Program-made: the position numbers and the translations under genes
Assembly: GCA_029964075.1 (NCBI GenBank)
Contig: CM057149.1
Location: 30,270,197 to 30,334,196, forward strand
Length of the DNA: 64,000 nt
Source: Patiria pectinifera
Lineage: Eukaryota; Echinodermata; Asteroidea; Valvatida; Asterinidae
Direction of reading: 5' to 3'
The notes under the pieces: model-generated
What the model saw: the letters and a program-made list of their open reading frames with translations, nothing else
What the model was told of the DNA's origin: nothing
Database searches by the model: none
Shown here: piece after piece, positions 38,902 through 50,740 of the stretch
How the letters are laid out: each line of letters begins with the position of its first letter
Position numbering within the stretch: position 1 is the first letter of the stretch

Positions 38902-39174
38902 GGCGTATAGCAGGAAGTACACACAACTAATTTTACTCTAAATGTGCACAAAGCCATAGCGTCTTCGCTTGAGCGTCGGGCGTCATCAATGCGTTCAAAT
39001 GTCTCTCCTGGTGGTCTCCCCCAACTCTCCCTTTCTTAATGTTGAGGGGGTACTTCACGGAGCCCATAAACCAGATCCTAGCTCAATAGCCTAGAATCCA
39101 CTAGCTAGAGTGCAAATCTGACAACCGCACTAAGAAGCCATGGCTGAGGTGTCACAGTGCTTGCTAGTCATGGG

Positions 39175-39684
39175 TCAAGACGTCGTTGTAGATACACGAT
39201 AACCGGGCCACCGCTGCGAGAAGGCGTTATCAAGACGAACTGCTATCACCAACGAACTGCCAGCAACAACGTCTTGGGAATATTCTTGCGGTTGTGCAAT
39301 GTGCGCGCACCTGTTTTGCCTGATATAGCAGCGGGCATTCTAAACCTTTCATATTACTTCAAAGTCAAACTCTTTTAAATTTCTTCCAGTAGCGTACAAG
39401 GTGCAGAAAGACTTTTGTGCAACTCCATGGCAGCTCTGTTGTATGTAGTACGCGTGGGACTGAAAATAGACCGTAATTGACTACAGAAGTAGCGCATGTG
39501 CGCTAGTTTCCCCGTTTTTCGGGGGGGGGGGGGATTTTACAAGATGCCAAGGACGTTGTTGCTGGTGGGTTGTGGGTGATAGCAGTTCGTCGTGATAACA
39601 CGCTCTCGTGGCGGCGAGTTATCGTGGTGGCGAGTTATCGCGGCAATGGGTTGTTGAGTATCTACAGCAACAACAGCGTCTTAC
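39175..39684. mobile_element. Foldback element with ~105-138 bp arms
   Basis: The left arm (39175-39278, CAAGACGTCGTTG through CAGCAACAACGTCTTGG) is complementary to the right arm (39547-39684, CCAAGGACGTTGTTGCTGG through CAACAACAGCGTCTTA). The right arm has an extra GGCGAGTTATCG repeat. A G-run at 39522-39534 lies in the loop. Confidence 0.78.
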
Positions 39685-40529
39685 CCAAGACTACCGGTAA
39701 GTGCTTGCATGCATGTTGCACATTTTGTAAACTTGAGCATGCACGATTTGGTATTCCTGTTTGTTGATATGGACATAGAATGCGCACACGCCATAATGAT
39801 TGGTAATAGCTTAGTAATGTCTCCTGTTTAAGAACACTGGATGGGTCCACATGCATGGTGCATGAGATGATGGCAACAACAATTTGCACTCTGTCGCCTT
39901 AATGTCTCCAAATGTAGATGGAAATGCACATTGGACCACATTTATTCAATTCATATCACTGCTTTAGAAAGAGGATGAAATTAAATTGTGCTGTGCATCC
40001 TTTGATAGATTTCATTCTTAAATAGGTTTTTGTAGTCAGCAGTTAACATCCACCAAATAATTTGCCACTGTCTATTTTTGTTATTTAGTTATTTGCATAC
40101 ATGTACATGTAGCATACCAGTACGTTACAACTTTCTGTAAGGTCTGCTTGTAGGCCTGTGGTTTTAGAAATTTCTTGAAGTAAGGATGTCTGGGAATCTT
40201 AACTCACCTGAGGGGAAAAAAAAACCAACACACTGAATTATTAATATTAACGGCCTTGTCATGTCTGGGATAAAGTGCATAGTCCATGGGCAAAACATCA
40301 AAACGTGCGTGGCTTTTAGTGGTTTGAATGGGAGTCATTGGATACATTGTGTTACCTACATGTAGCTCCATTGTGACATTAATGTACCGGTATTGACTTC
40401 CTCCATTAACTCTTTGTTCCTTCATTCATCTCCATGTGGCATGATTCATCAATGGTAGTTGATTCTCATTTGGACAGCACCAATGTTCATCATATACATG
40501 CACGTACATGTTTTCGAACTCACCGCTGT

Positions 40530-40950
40530 TAAAGTTATTGTCCATCTTAAAGACATATGGGATCATTTGCTTTTCATGCATTTTGTTCGCTTCCAATAAT
40601 AACACCACTCAAAATCCAAAGAAGAATGGTCAAAACCTAATCCGTAGATGTTTTAGTTCAGTGAGCATTACACTTTTTGAGAAAACAGTGAAAAAGCATG
40701 CACAACCTTTTGATCATGAAACATGATTTTGTCCATAGCACTCTATTCCAAAAAGCAGTCAAGTGACTGATCGTTGGAAATCAACTACATTTCTTGATTT
40801 CTTCTAAGTGACAGCAAGCCAGATGGAATAATTTCAAAGGGTGTTTAGTAGCAGTACGATCTTTAATCCAAGTACGCTTTTGGATACAAATTTGGTACGT
40901 TACTTTTGGGATAAATGTAAATGATCCTATATTACATGCCTTTAAAACTA
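40530..40950. mobile_element. Diverged TTAA-type MITE (family D relative)
   Basis: Shares words with the family D copy at 48110-48643: TTGTCCATC near the left end, TGCATTTTGTTCGCTTC, AAAATCCAAAGAAGAATGG, GACAGCAAGCCAGATGGAAT and AATAATTTCAAAGGG. Ends are decayed. Confidence 0.6.
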
Positions 40951-41117
40951 TCACAGTAGAAATCAAATGTGCATTCATGTATTTACAGCATGAAACAGTG
41001 CTCCCCCCGCCCCAACCTGTGCAAGTTCCAAGAAGTAAAAAGCAAAGCCGCTTGTCATTAGGAATGAAACATTTTATTCACAACATTGTTTGCTACATGT
41101 AAATCAAAAACATGGGA

Positions 41118-41305
41118 AAGAATGTTGCATCCTGACCCCACTTTTTTCATCATATATGATCTCAGTGAAGGTCATTCATTGCAAAAATGTTGAAAACACA
41201 TAAATCTGGGACTGAGAAACATTTTCCAAATACTTTGAAAATGCACTTGAGTCTCCATAGACTTTGTACACAACCAAAGAAGTGGTGTTGTCTGGATACT
41301 AAATT
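41118..41305. mobile_element. Short foldback (family G, copy 1)
   Basis: Ends GAATGTTGCATCCTGACCCC and, inverted, GTGGTGTTGTCTGGATAC. The interior words TTGTACACAACC and CTGGGACTGAGAAACATTT are found in opposite orientation at 57139-57362. Confidence 0.65.
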
Positions 41306-41763
41306 CCTTTCCAAAACACAATGTGCCTGCTCAGTTGTTTTTCCTAGCAAGATTGATCGATGAAAATCACACTTCAAAGTAAATGTGCATAGTGTGATTT
41401 GTTTTAGGAGTGGTCCAAGTGGCTCCACTATGTGCTGGTGTACAATTTATGCCAATTCTGTGACATGTTCATCAGATTTTCCTGCGAAGGAAATTTGTGC
41501 GTGTCTTGAGTTTCACCATGGGAATACTAGCTGTACGTAAATTCACAACCGCGGGGTATAAAGTTAATGAATTGAGACAGAATATGCTGTGGCAATCTTT
41601 CTTAATATCCAATTTGGACAAACCGTAATAGTCCAGCAAATAAATGATGGGATTGTGCCTTTGATGATATTTGCATGTTATTTGGCACACAGTCAGAGTG
41701 TGTCATGTGAAAGATATTTGGCTATAGGAAATGGCAGATTTGTCCTTTGATAAAAAAAAAAAT

Positions 41764-41826
41764 AGGTAGAATAGCAAGCAATGGCAGCCATTAAAAAAAA
41801 AATGAAAATTGCTTGTTATTCTACCT
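41764..41826 (+). repeat. 63-base hairpin, 19 bp stem
   Basis: The 5' arm AGGTAGAATAGCAAGCAAT and 3' arm ATTGCTTGTTATTCTACCT pair over 19 positions with one G-U. The loop is A-rich. The size resembles a microRNA precursor, but the homopolymer loop favours a small mobile-element remnant. Confidence 0.6.
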
Positions 41827-42257
41827 GTATAAGAAAAGTATTTATGACCGGGGGTTGAAGTTGCAATAAGTCCGTTGCATCACATTGGTCTGATACTGAT
41901 ACTGGGGTCCTATAGTGTTGGAATCTGTGAAGGTTCAATACCCTCTCAAACAAGAAGACAACAGATTTCTTTCAACTGGTGAGCTCAAGAAGGAAGTAAT
42001 ATACCACTCACATTCAGACATATAATAGGATCATCATCCATTACAGATGCCTAATCCCTTGCCACTGCACTTCTTCCTTGTTTATTCACCGCAGTAGCAT
42101 CACAGAAACCACCAGCAAGATGCGTACGATGGCTGTGATGCAGAGTTGATGAGAAACAAAAACAAAAACATGCTCTAACAGCGCTGTGAAAGTTGCCAGT
42201 GTTTTTTTTTGTTACCGTATTGTTTCTGAATCATGGCGTTATTTTTGTATGTTACAG

Positions 42258-42315
42258 AACTTCCTCACGGATGGGAAAAGATCGACGATCCCCAGTTTGG
42301 GACCTACTTCATTGA
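42258..42315 (+). CDS. MAGI: MAGI exon 6: first half of WW2
   Basis: 58 bp micro-exon, phase 1 in and phase 2 out (TTGA|GTAAGT), residues 330-348. The acceptor is GTATGTTACAG. It encodes LPHGWEKIDDPQFGTYFI, the first two strands of WW2 with signature Trp335. The KIDDP.FGTY.I pattern is specific to MAGI WW2. The exon boundary splits WW2 at the same place relative to the fold as exon 4/5 splits WW1, consistent with WW duplication. Confidence 0.93.
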
Positions 42316-42895
42316 GTAAGTTTCATTCTTATTTACGTGGTTGTTTCGAAGTTTCAGTGGCAGTTGTGTCAGCCTTTTGAAGGTTTTTGTCGCACATAAT
42401 TGGTCTTTCCACACTAAAGGGGTACAAGAGTGTGACATGAGGATTGGGAAATGACAAGAGGATTTGGAAATGAAGCAGGATAATAATATTAAGTGGTTTG
42501 TCCACTCTTCCCCTTGTGCATTTCCACCCCATTGTTGAAGTTATAGTCCATCATTTGTAATTTGTGCATTTTGTTTGTTTGAAGCAACAAACCTGCTCAA
42601 AATCTAAAGAAGGGTGCTGAACAACTAACACGATGAACTTTCAGCTCGGCTTCAGCAGTCAATTATGGAAATGCCCACGTCAATTAGATAAAGGGAATTT
42701 CTACTTGCAGACGATTGAATTTTTTGGTCAAACAGAGAAAACTTTACTGAAGTGGAATTCATGTATTTACAGGCGTAACATATTATGACGTCATGCTTTG
42801 TTTATATGCGCTTTCTAATGTTCGCATGGTGGCTTTTATCCCCACCCAGCTCCCATAGAAAAGCGCAACAAATCAAAGTGTGATGTCTTGTGTCC

Positions 42896-43157
42896 ATGGG
42901 CGTCGCCAGGATTTTTTCGGGGGGAAGGGGGGCAAAGCAATTTTTTCTCCAAAATTCCTTAATTTTTTCATTATATTCTCAATTTATCATTTTTCCGAGC
43001 GTAAGCAGGGGAGCATTTGCCCTACCCTCCCCCTAATCAAATTAACAGCAATATGGCTTCGCACCTCTTTTTTTTTTTCCCTTTTTTTTTTTTTTTCGTT
43101 TTCAAGGGGGGGGGGGGGGTAAGCGTCCCCCTTCTCCCCCTCCCTTGCGACGCCCAT
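42896..43157. mobile_element. MITE with ATGGGCGTCGC ends
   Basis: Inverted termini ATGGGCGTCGCCAGG and CCTTGCGACGCCCAT. The interior has G-runs and long T- and C-runs (43067-43122). About 262 bp, no coding potential. The frames through the homopolymers are artefacts. Confidence 0.75.
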
Positions 43158-43479
43158 GCTTGTCGCAGGTCCATTTGGAGAATCCATGAAGAGCTAATCT
43201 CATCAACTTTCCCTTTTTTATTTGTATACATTGTAAGAAAACTAATTCTCTGTGTATCCTAGCTTTAAAACCTGTTTGTTTCAATATGAGTCATTTTCAA
43301 GGTTCAATAACATGTGATACGCACATTGACTTGCGTAACCACTTGTTTTGTAAATCTGAAACCAGGCATAAAGTTTATAAAACTTGTTGATAGCAAATTT
43401 TGAAAGAAAGTCTTAAAAAGTCCAAAGTTAAATGTGTTTCTTTTCCCTTCCAACTCGTCAAATATCTGTGGTATGCTAA

Positions 43480-44027
43480 GGTAATGAACAACATTGCTTT
43501 TGCTGTGATTTTTTTTAGAAATTGACGGATTTGGAGGTTAGAATGTTATAGCAAAATATTGTTACACTGACCTGTTTAAAGTTTTGTGGTCGTAGATGCT
43601 GGAAAATTAAGAAGAAATAAAATGTTGTTCTTGTAGTCTGGTTCCCTGACCATACATGTACTTCAGGCGAAAGGGAGCAATTTATATACCTCGGAGAATA
43701 GTCAGGTCAGGGAACAAGACTAGCTGACTTGCACCCATTCACGGGTGCGTAATCCATTGCAACAAAATGTGGACTAACTCAATTTGATACTTGGGGGGCA
43801 TTATATGGAAAAAAAAGAAGTTTTTTTCCAACAATGGTCGGCCGACCAAAGGTGGAAATTGATATAAAAATTCCACTTTTCTTGAAAATGACAGCACACC
43901 AGGTGCCATGATTTCACAGGATGCTTGAGACCATTATTCACTCACAGTCAAGTAAGGTACATGTATTTCATAATAATTTGGTACTTTATTTTTTGTATGT
44001 TTGAAAATGTTATATATCACCTTTAAC
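43480..44027 (+). mobile_element. TTAA MITE family A, copy 4 (degenerate)
   Basis: Retains TTGTAGTCTGGTTCCCTGAC, GGTCAGGGAACAAGACTAGC, a GGTCGGCCGACCAAAGG core and CTTGAAAATGACAGCACACC of the family. Both TTAA termini have decayed, so this is the oldest copy in the window. Confidence 0.75.
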
Positions 44028-44703
44028 AGCTTTCAAAATGAAAATTAAACAAAGTGAAATAGAAACCAATAAACCGTCAACAATCACGTAAATTTCAGAG
44101 TATGGTTTACTTATGATGTGGGGTAATTCCTAGCAATGTTGACACAAGCAAAGTGGTACCTTTTGCCTTCTGCAATCCTGAACATGGTGTGGTCAAGCAA
44201 AGTTTTGATTCTGATTTACACTACTCAAACAACACAACCAGGTGTAAAAGAATAACTCCGCAGCATTCACTTTCGGACGGGAACACATATTTTTTTTTTC
44301 GTATGCGAAGTGTGTTTTACCTGCTGAACCATTTGGATCGTCATCCCGGACAGCATGACAGCAAATAATGCTCTCAGTTTGAGACTGATCTTTCTACTGC
44401 ACTGTTCATTTTGAGAGGAAAGTGATTTTTGGGTCACGAGATTGGGATTTCAAAAACCGGTAACTTGCGACGGCAACTCTGTCAACTTGGAATTTCTCCA
44501 AACAACGTTTTGCCCATGCAGACTTTGGATCAGTTAGGAAGTGCTTCATCTGTTTTTATTCAGATACTGTTGTGAAAACCTGAGTTCAAGGTAGATGTGT
44601 GTCAGTTGTAAAGGGACTGTCGGTGAGTTCTTCGAGTATTTGTAAGCTGCACTGAGATTTTGTTGTTATGACCTTGAATTAAAGTGAGCGTTGCATCATC
44701 GCA

Positions 44704-44846
44704 TCACCCAATCATCTAACTATCCACACCTGTCATCGACCAATCGGAACTCTCGGTAGGAAAGCCTGCAGCGCATGAACCAATCACCAGCTGTGTTGCA
44801 CGTACCATCTGTCCACTCCAAGATTCCTTGTCTGACGGCAGTAGCA
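44704..44846 (+). promoter_or_regulatory. Triple-CCAAT promoter-like region
   Basis: Three CCAAT boxes in the same orientation at 44708, 44740 and 44780 (spacing 32 and 40 bp) lie 60-140 bp before the ATG of the coiled-coil ORF. Multiple CCAAT boxes spaced about 30-40 bp are typical NF-Y promoters (known). No TATA box is visible. Confidence 0.45.
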
Positions 44847-45161
44847 ATGGCGTCTGAGTTGAAGTTGCCCATGGACGCCCAGAGCCAATTGGATCGCTTT
44901 GGCTCCACCGTGTCCGCCCGCCTGTCCGTCATGGGCAACAATCTCAGGGAATGTATCACCCAGGCCAAGTCGCATACCGACGAGAGGATCCTCACCCTGG
45001 AAAGATCCATTCAGGAGACCAATAAGATGGTCCGAGAGTTCCGCGCAGAGATGGGGGAGTTGAGGACGAAAGTCGAGGATCTGTTCTGCGATTTGGAGTG
45101 CAGTGGTTACAATAGCCCAAAAGAGTATTTAGCCTTTTTCGAGCAAAACTCATTTTGGTAA
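44847..45161 (+). CDS. Coiled-coil ORF in MAGI intron 6, function unknown
   Basis: From an ATG in strong context (AGCAATGGCG): MASELKLPMDAQSQLDRFGS, then TVSARLSVMGNNLRECITQA, KSHTDERILTLERSIQETNK and MVREFRAEMGELRTKVEDLF, ending with ECSGYNSPKEYLAFFEQNSFW and TAA. 104 residues. An earlier in-frame ATG at 44775 overlaps a CCAAT box and is less likely. Hydrophobic heptads over residues 15-85 predict a coiled coil. Composition is GC-rich with GC-ending codons, like the MAGI exons and unlike the intron. I do not recognise the family. It is either a small single-exon gene or, because CATTTTG|GTAAAT at 45157 is a phase 2 donor matching exon 7, an alternative first exon of MAGI. Confidence 0.55.
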   Translation: MASELKLPMDAQSQLDRFGSTVSARLSVMGNNLRECITQAKSHTDERILTLERSIQETNKMVREFRAEMGELRTKVEDLFCDLECSGYNSPKEYLAFFEQNSFW

Positions 45162-45540
45162 ATGATTTCATGTTCTGAATTGAAGGGAATCTAAAACCGT
45201 AGGTAGGACCAGGGAAAGAAGTGTTGAGTGACGTTTCGTGAGCCCAATTTAGGGACACTTCAAAGCAATTTCCCTGTTAGTGGATTGACGTGCTCAATTC
45301 TGTTCATGACGCTTATCAGTTTTCCAGAAACAAATGGTTTTTTTTTTATACACATGCAAAGGTAGTATCGAGAAGTACATGCATAACAAAATACACATTT
45401 TTCGCAGGTGCTGTTATGTAGGTATTCTCAGGTTATCGAAGGAAGAAAATCAACTTGATTCAGATTGATTTCCAAGATTCAGATCAAATTTCATAATCTA
45501 ATACCATAAACAAGGATATTGACATATTTGGGAATCGCCA

Positions 45541-45615
45541 ACTTAGGGCTCAGTAGGTAGAGCACCGGAATGGCAATCCAGAGGTCGCAGGTTCAAGCCC
45601 TGCCTCCAGTCACCT
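45541..45615 (+). repeat. tRNA-derived sequence (Ala-GGC-like), probably SINE head or pseudogene
   Basis: D-arm GGCTCAGTAGGTAGAGCAC, anticodon loop ATGGCAA (GGC), and a T-arm GCAGGTTCAAGCCCTGC with perfect stem. The acceptor stem pairs at only about five of seven positions and the anticodon stem has an A-C mismatch. No 3' terminal run of T follows closely. Confidence 0.5.
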
Positions 45616-45703
45616 ACTTCGTTCATCTGTGATAAAAATTTAATCTAATACCGTTTAAACTAACCGTCTTCTTTTTTCTTCTTGGTGCCTTCTCCCGTTC
45701 TAG

Positions 45704-45948
45704 TCACATCAACCGCAAGACCCAGTACGCCAATCCGGTCCTGCACGCCAAGGAGGAAGCCCAGAGGAACGACGCCAACAGGCCAGACGGCCGATACTCC
45801 ACCACCCTCCCTCGCTCAGCCAGGAGTAGCCAGAGCTCCCTGCAGGCTGGTCCCCAGCCGTCCCGGGCGCTCAGTGAATCCAACATCCAGGAGAACGGCC
45901 ACTTGGCACAACCGCAGCTGTCCACCTCCCCGGTCAAGACAACTTCAG
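45704..45948 (+). CDS. MAGI: MAGI exon 7: end of WW2 and Ser-rich linker
   Basis: 245 bp, phase 2 in and phase 1 out (TTCAG|GTACTT), residues 349-430. It starts DHINRKTQYANPVLHAKEEA. As in other MAGI proteins, the second WW tryptophan is replaced by an aromatic (Tyr357 here; Phe in vertebrates), which makes WW2 an atypical ligand binder. A polar linker follows (STTLPRSARSSQSS, SRALSESNIQENGHL) with several possible phosphorylation sites, reaching PDZ1. The donor GTACTT is weaker than the others in this gene. Confidence 0.93.
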
Positions 45949-46956
45949 GTACTTGGTATCAGGCTTGGTTTTAGACTCCTAACAGTCTCTTGGAATCGAT
46001 TCTCGACTCCGACCAGGAGTTCAGATTTAGTTCAGAATTGACTTAAACTTTCCCTGGTTTCCCTAATTTTAAATTTTTTTTTCCCCATGTTCTGGATCCC
46101 TCCAACCTGTTCCCCAATTCCATTTCCCTACATGATTGGATCAAGCCAATACGTTAATCCCACAAGGTATACACTGATTCTTAGGGCTGTCCAGTTCCGA
46201 ATAACTTATTATTCGAACACACGAAACTGCATTTGACCAAATATTCGGATATTTGAAACTGCCAGCTGCAACTGCGTGCCGTGCCGAGCCGATCCAAAGT
46301 AAAAATTTACTTGCCAGTAAAAATTTGCGTGCGGCAATCAATATGGGTCGCTGTAGTGTTTTGCAGTATGCATTTTTTTTTAACTGTCAAGGGCTTTAAC
46401 CCTCTACAAGGATAGGAACAATGAAAAAGTTACCGTTGACAAGAAAATGGCACCTGACAATAAAGTGCCGCACCTTTACGATAAAATACAGGGGTGTGAA
46501 ATCTCAGCTTTAAAGCTGATTTCAGCTTTTTTGTTCTGGATTTTAGCTTTTTCCCTTCACTTGCTGTGTACAAAAGTAAAGGAGATTTCCAAAGTTCAGC
46601 TGTTTTTACACCTTTTTCAGCTGTTTTCAGCTATTTTTATCAGCGGTCACTCACACCCCTGAAAATAACATCACAGATGTGTGTACATGCATTGTATATT
46701 TGTTTTGGAATATCCAAACCGGCAAAAAGCTATTCGAATATTCGGTTGAGGATCTAATATTCAAATATACAATATATTCGGGACAGCCCTACTGATTCTA
46801 ATGAAAAGCACTTAGTTTGTGGATGCACCACGTGAGAGTTTGTGTGATTCTTAGAGTAACCCTTGGAAAACTCAATGTTTCAGACCAAATGTTCTGCTCA
46901 TTGTAAAGAGAGTTAGATTCCACAGATTGTGATTCCGTTTCAACACACACACACAG
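45949..46956 (+). other. MAGI intron 7 (1.0 kb)
   Basis: A diverged inverted pair around TATTCGAACACACG/ATTCGAATATTCGG (46208-46745), bounded by GGGCTGTCC on the left (46184) and GGACAGCCC on the right (46781), suggests another foldback or hAT-type element of about 600 bp. Inside it CAGCTTTTTT/CAGCTGTTTT words repeat. No gene seen. Confidence 0.6.
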
Positions 46957-47148
46957 ATGCAGAATGGCGTGCCATGTTCACCAGCGAGCCCGACAAGCTG
47001 GAGGGTCAGCTGATCAGGACGGTACTGACCAAGAGCAAGAGAGGGTTTGGCTTCACCATCGTGGGCGGGGACGACAGCGAGGAATTCCTGCAGATCAAGA
47101 GCGTGGTGCCCACCGGCCCGGCCGCATCCAACGGGGTGCTGAAAACAG
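46957..47148 (+). CDS. MAGI: MAGI exon 8: first part of PDZ1
   Basis: 192 bp, phase 1 in and out, residues about 431-494. The acceptor is a CA-repeat ending ACACAG and the donor is AACAG|GTCAGT. It begins DAEWRAMFTSEPDKLEGQLI. The carboxylate-binding loop GFGF at 460-463 (KSKRGFGFTIVGGDD) marks a class of PDZ domains that bind C-terminal peptides. EFLQIKSVVPTGPAASNGVLKTG covers strands C/D and the first helix, and exon 9 supplies the rest. Confidence 0.94.
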
Positions 47149-48101
<953 letters not shown>

Positions 48102-48109
48102 TAAACAAA

Positions 48110-48643
48110 TAAAGGTACAGTCCGTCATTTGTAAATTGTGCATTTTGTTGGTTTGAAGCAACAAACGTGCTCAAAATCTGAAGAAGGTTGCTGAACAACT
48201 AACCTGATGAAGTTTCAGCTCAGCTTCAGCTGTATATTTCGAGAAAAACAACATTCTAGGATCACGATTTCAAATCAAATGTTGCTGAATCATGTTTTGA
48301 ATTGGGCCTGAAATCAGCGTCCGAGACACGTTGTCACTGTGAGCTGATTGCAGCTACGCAATGTCATGCACTGATCCGACGAATTATAGCAACCGCGCGC
48401 GTGTGCGTCGTGTCAACGCTTGCACGCACTTCCCCGAATAAAAAAAGAAGAACTACTAACGGAAATTTACAATGATCGTTAACAAGGCCTTCTTTCATTG
48501 ATTTCTTCAACCTGACAGCATGCCAGAAAGAATAATTTCACAGGGAGTTTAGTCCCCTTACTATCTTTCAACTAAGTATGTTTTCAAACAATAATTACGT
48601 CAGTTACTTTTTGGATCGCTGCGAATGATGGACTGTAGCTTTA
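48110..48643. mobile_element. MITE family D
   Basis: Ends AAAGGTACAGTCCGTCATT and, inverted, GAATGATGGACTGTAGCTTT. A more diverged copy is at 40530-40950 and a 5' fragment at 42543-42660. It begins about 15 bp after the exon 9 donor, leaving that donor intact. Confidence 0.78.
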
Positions 48644-48647
48644 AATA

Positions 48648-48932
48648 CATTGTAATATGCTTATATCGCGCTTTCCATCGTATCCACAATCTCAAAGCGC
48701 TTTTAAAATTATTCCCTGTTCATCAGGCCACAAGACCACGCGGCAGCTGATATCAGCGCACACTCGATCCTCTACCCTCACTGGTACCGGTACCCTTTCA
48801 TACTCCTGGGTGGAGAGAGGCAATTGTAGATAAGTGTCTTGCCCAAGGTCACAAACACCCATATTCCTGGCCGGGTTCGAACCCTTACACCATCGTACAT
48901 GAGTCAAACACTGTATCCACTGGACCATTTCT
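48648..48932 (-). repeat. tRNA-headed SINE, minus strand
   Basis: On the minus strand: A-box-like ATGGTCCAGTGGATACAG, B-box AGGGTTCGAACCC, then TGTGACCTTGGGCAAGACAC, and a tail with AAGCGCTTTGAGATTGTGG and AAGCGCGATATAAGC. Similar to the SINE at 21815-22058 in plan but a different body. Confidence 0.78.
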
Positions 48933-48994
48933 CAAAATTAGGAAAGCATGGTTGTTTATTGCAAACATGAATCACAGGGCGTACATTTTCAATG

Positions 48995-49517
48995 TTAAAG
49001 GGAATATACATCATTTGCATTTGCTGTAATTTTCAGAAATGGATGGAATTGGGGGGTTGGAAATATATAGCAAATATAGTTACACTGACTTTTTTGAGGT
49101 TTTGGGTTCAAAAATGCTATAAAAACCAAGAAAAACAATCATTTTCCTGTAGTCTGGTTCCCTGACTTCATTTAAGAAGAAACAGAGTAGTTTACATACA
49201 TTGGGGAATTGTAAGGTCAGGGAACCAGTCTAGCTGGCTTGTACCCGTTCATTGGTGTGTAATCGATCGCAAACAAGTGCGATGGTCAATTGGGGCCAGT
49301 ATTTGAAAAAAAGCCAGATTTTTTCCAACGCTGGTCGGCCGATCAGCGTTGGAAATTGATACAAAAATACCACTTTTCTTGAAAATGACAGTATGCCAGG
49401 TGCCATGATTTTACAGGATGCTTTACACTGTCATTCACTAACAGTCCAGCAAGGTATTTCAAAATAATTTGGTAGTTTTATTTTTTGATGTTTGCAAATG
49501 TTGTATTTTCCCTTTAA
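48995..49517 (+). mobile_element. TTAA MITE family A, copy 5
   Basis: TTAA on both sides. Ends AGGGAATATACATCATTTGC and its near-complement. Nearly identical by eye to copy 2, including TCAGAAATGGATGGAA, GGGGAATTGTAAGGTCAGGG and AAAAATACCACTTTTCTTG. Confidence 0.88.
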
Positions 49518-50740
49518 AACCTTGATGAATAACACTTGACCAAAGTTTGGAATCTGCAGTACAAATACACGTAATTATCTCCAAAACCATATCACATGAA
49601 GTGCAATTAACAAACTGTAATGAGCCGCATTACTTTGCTGTCCCATACTGTCAATTTTTAAAATGTAGCAAATCATTGAAACAGTGTTGGCAAATTTCTG
49701 CCTATTTTGTCGAGCGCTGCTATGAGATATGTGGCTTTTTGAAAAATTGTAAAACTTTCTTTGAAAATGCTATGTAGGTTTTTTTATGGTTACAATAGGA
49801 GAAGTATACATATACTGCTACACATCACATGCATACCAATCAAAATCACATAAAATAAATATATGAGAACAGATACTGAAATTTTGCAACCAGGAGAAGT
49901 TTTGTGGGTTGTTGAAATCATAAACAGTTTACATGAACATAACCACCCGAAACAGACATTTTTAAATAAAGTTATTCTTAAACACACTTTGTTTTTTGTC
50001 ATTGATATTGAAATGTGTCAAATAAAGTTATTATTTATCAGCATGAAATATGCAACTCGTTTCAAAACATGTCACTTTAGTCACAGGTTTCTTAATAGAT
50101 AAAAACATGATTTCACTGATTTTTGTGTTTAAGTACTAGTATGTGAACCAACAGACTTTTGAAAACATTAAATGTTGTAATTCTTAGATAGCTTAGATGT
50201 TAAAGACTTGATGTTAAAGTCTTTCGAGACATATCCATCACAAGATGACAGTCTTTTCCTTTTGTTTACTACTTTACTTCGAGTCAGCTTTTGTTTACTT
50301 TCTGGTCTAGTCCTGTTCATGATTTCGAACATTATTCGTTTCTGAATAATTGAAGATTCTCAAATAAACGTAAACAGAAGAACCGCTGAAGAACAAATAG
50401 ATTTAACAGATGTCTAGCTTAGGGATATGCAGAATACACCCAATATTCAAATATTCCACTAATAATATGAGCGGTCTCGCGGAGATGATGAAAAACAAGT
50501 TGCGTGGTTTTATTGTTGGTCAAACGTTTGTCGACAGTTCCTTTTGTGCATGATTTGATAACTTCCATGAAGGATATTAGCTCAAATTTTGTTCGTTAAA
50601 ATCGGTTGAATATCAGCCTTCCGCTACCTTTGTATTATGTTTTAAAAGCTCTTTGTTTTCGACATGCGCAGGCTCACGCAAACTCTGATAGGCGGCCAGC
50701 TTAGGCTAATGCAAGTTAAACCTGGTCATCGTATTTCAAA

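Larger units (their letters stand above)
37967..42257 (+). other. MAGI intron 5 (4.3 kb)
   Basis: Holds a tandem duplication (38025-38412), a long-TIR element with target duplication (38436-38901), a foldback (39175-39684), a diverged TTAA-type MITE (40530-40950), a foldback (41118-41305) and a 63-base hairpin (41764-41826). No gene seen. Confidence 0.8.
42316..45703 (+). other. MAGI intron 6 (3.4 kb)
   Basis: Contains a truncated family D MITE fragment (about 42543-42660), a MITE with CATGGGCGTCGC ends (42896-43157), a decayed family A copy (43480-44027), the coiled-coil ORF with CCAAT cluster (44700-45161) and a tRNA-derived fragment (45541-45615). Confidence 0.75.

Noticed and set aside
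45541-45615. Functional tRNA-Ala gene
   Set aside because: Acceptor stem is poorly paired, the anticodon stem has a mismatch, and there is no clear polymerase III terminator; annotated as tRNA-derived instead.
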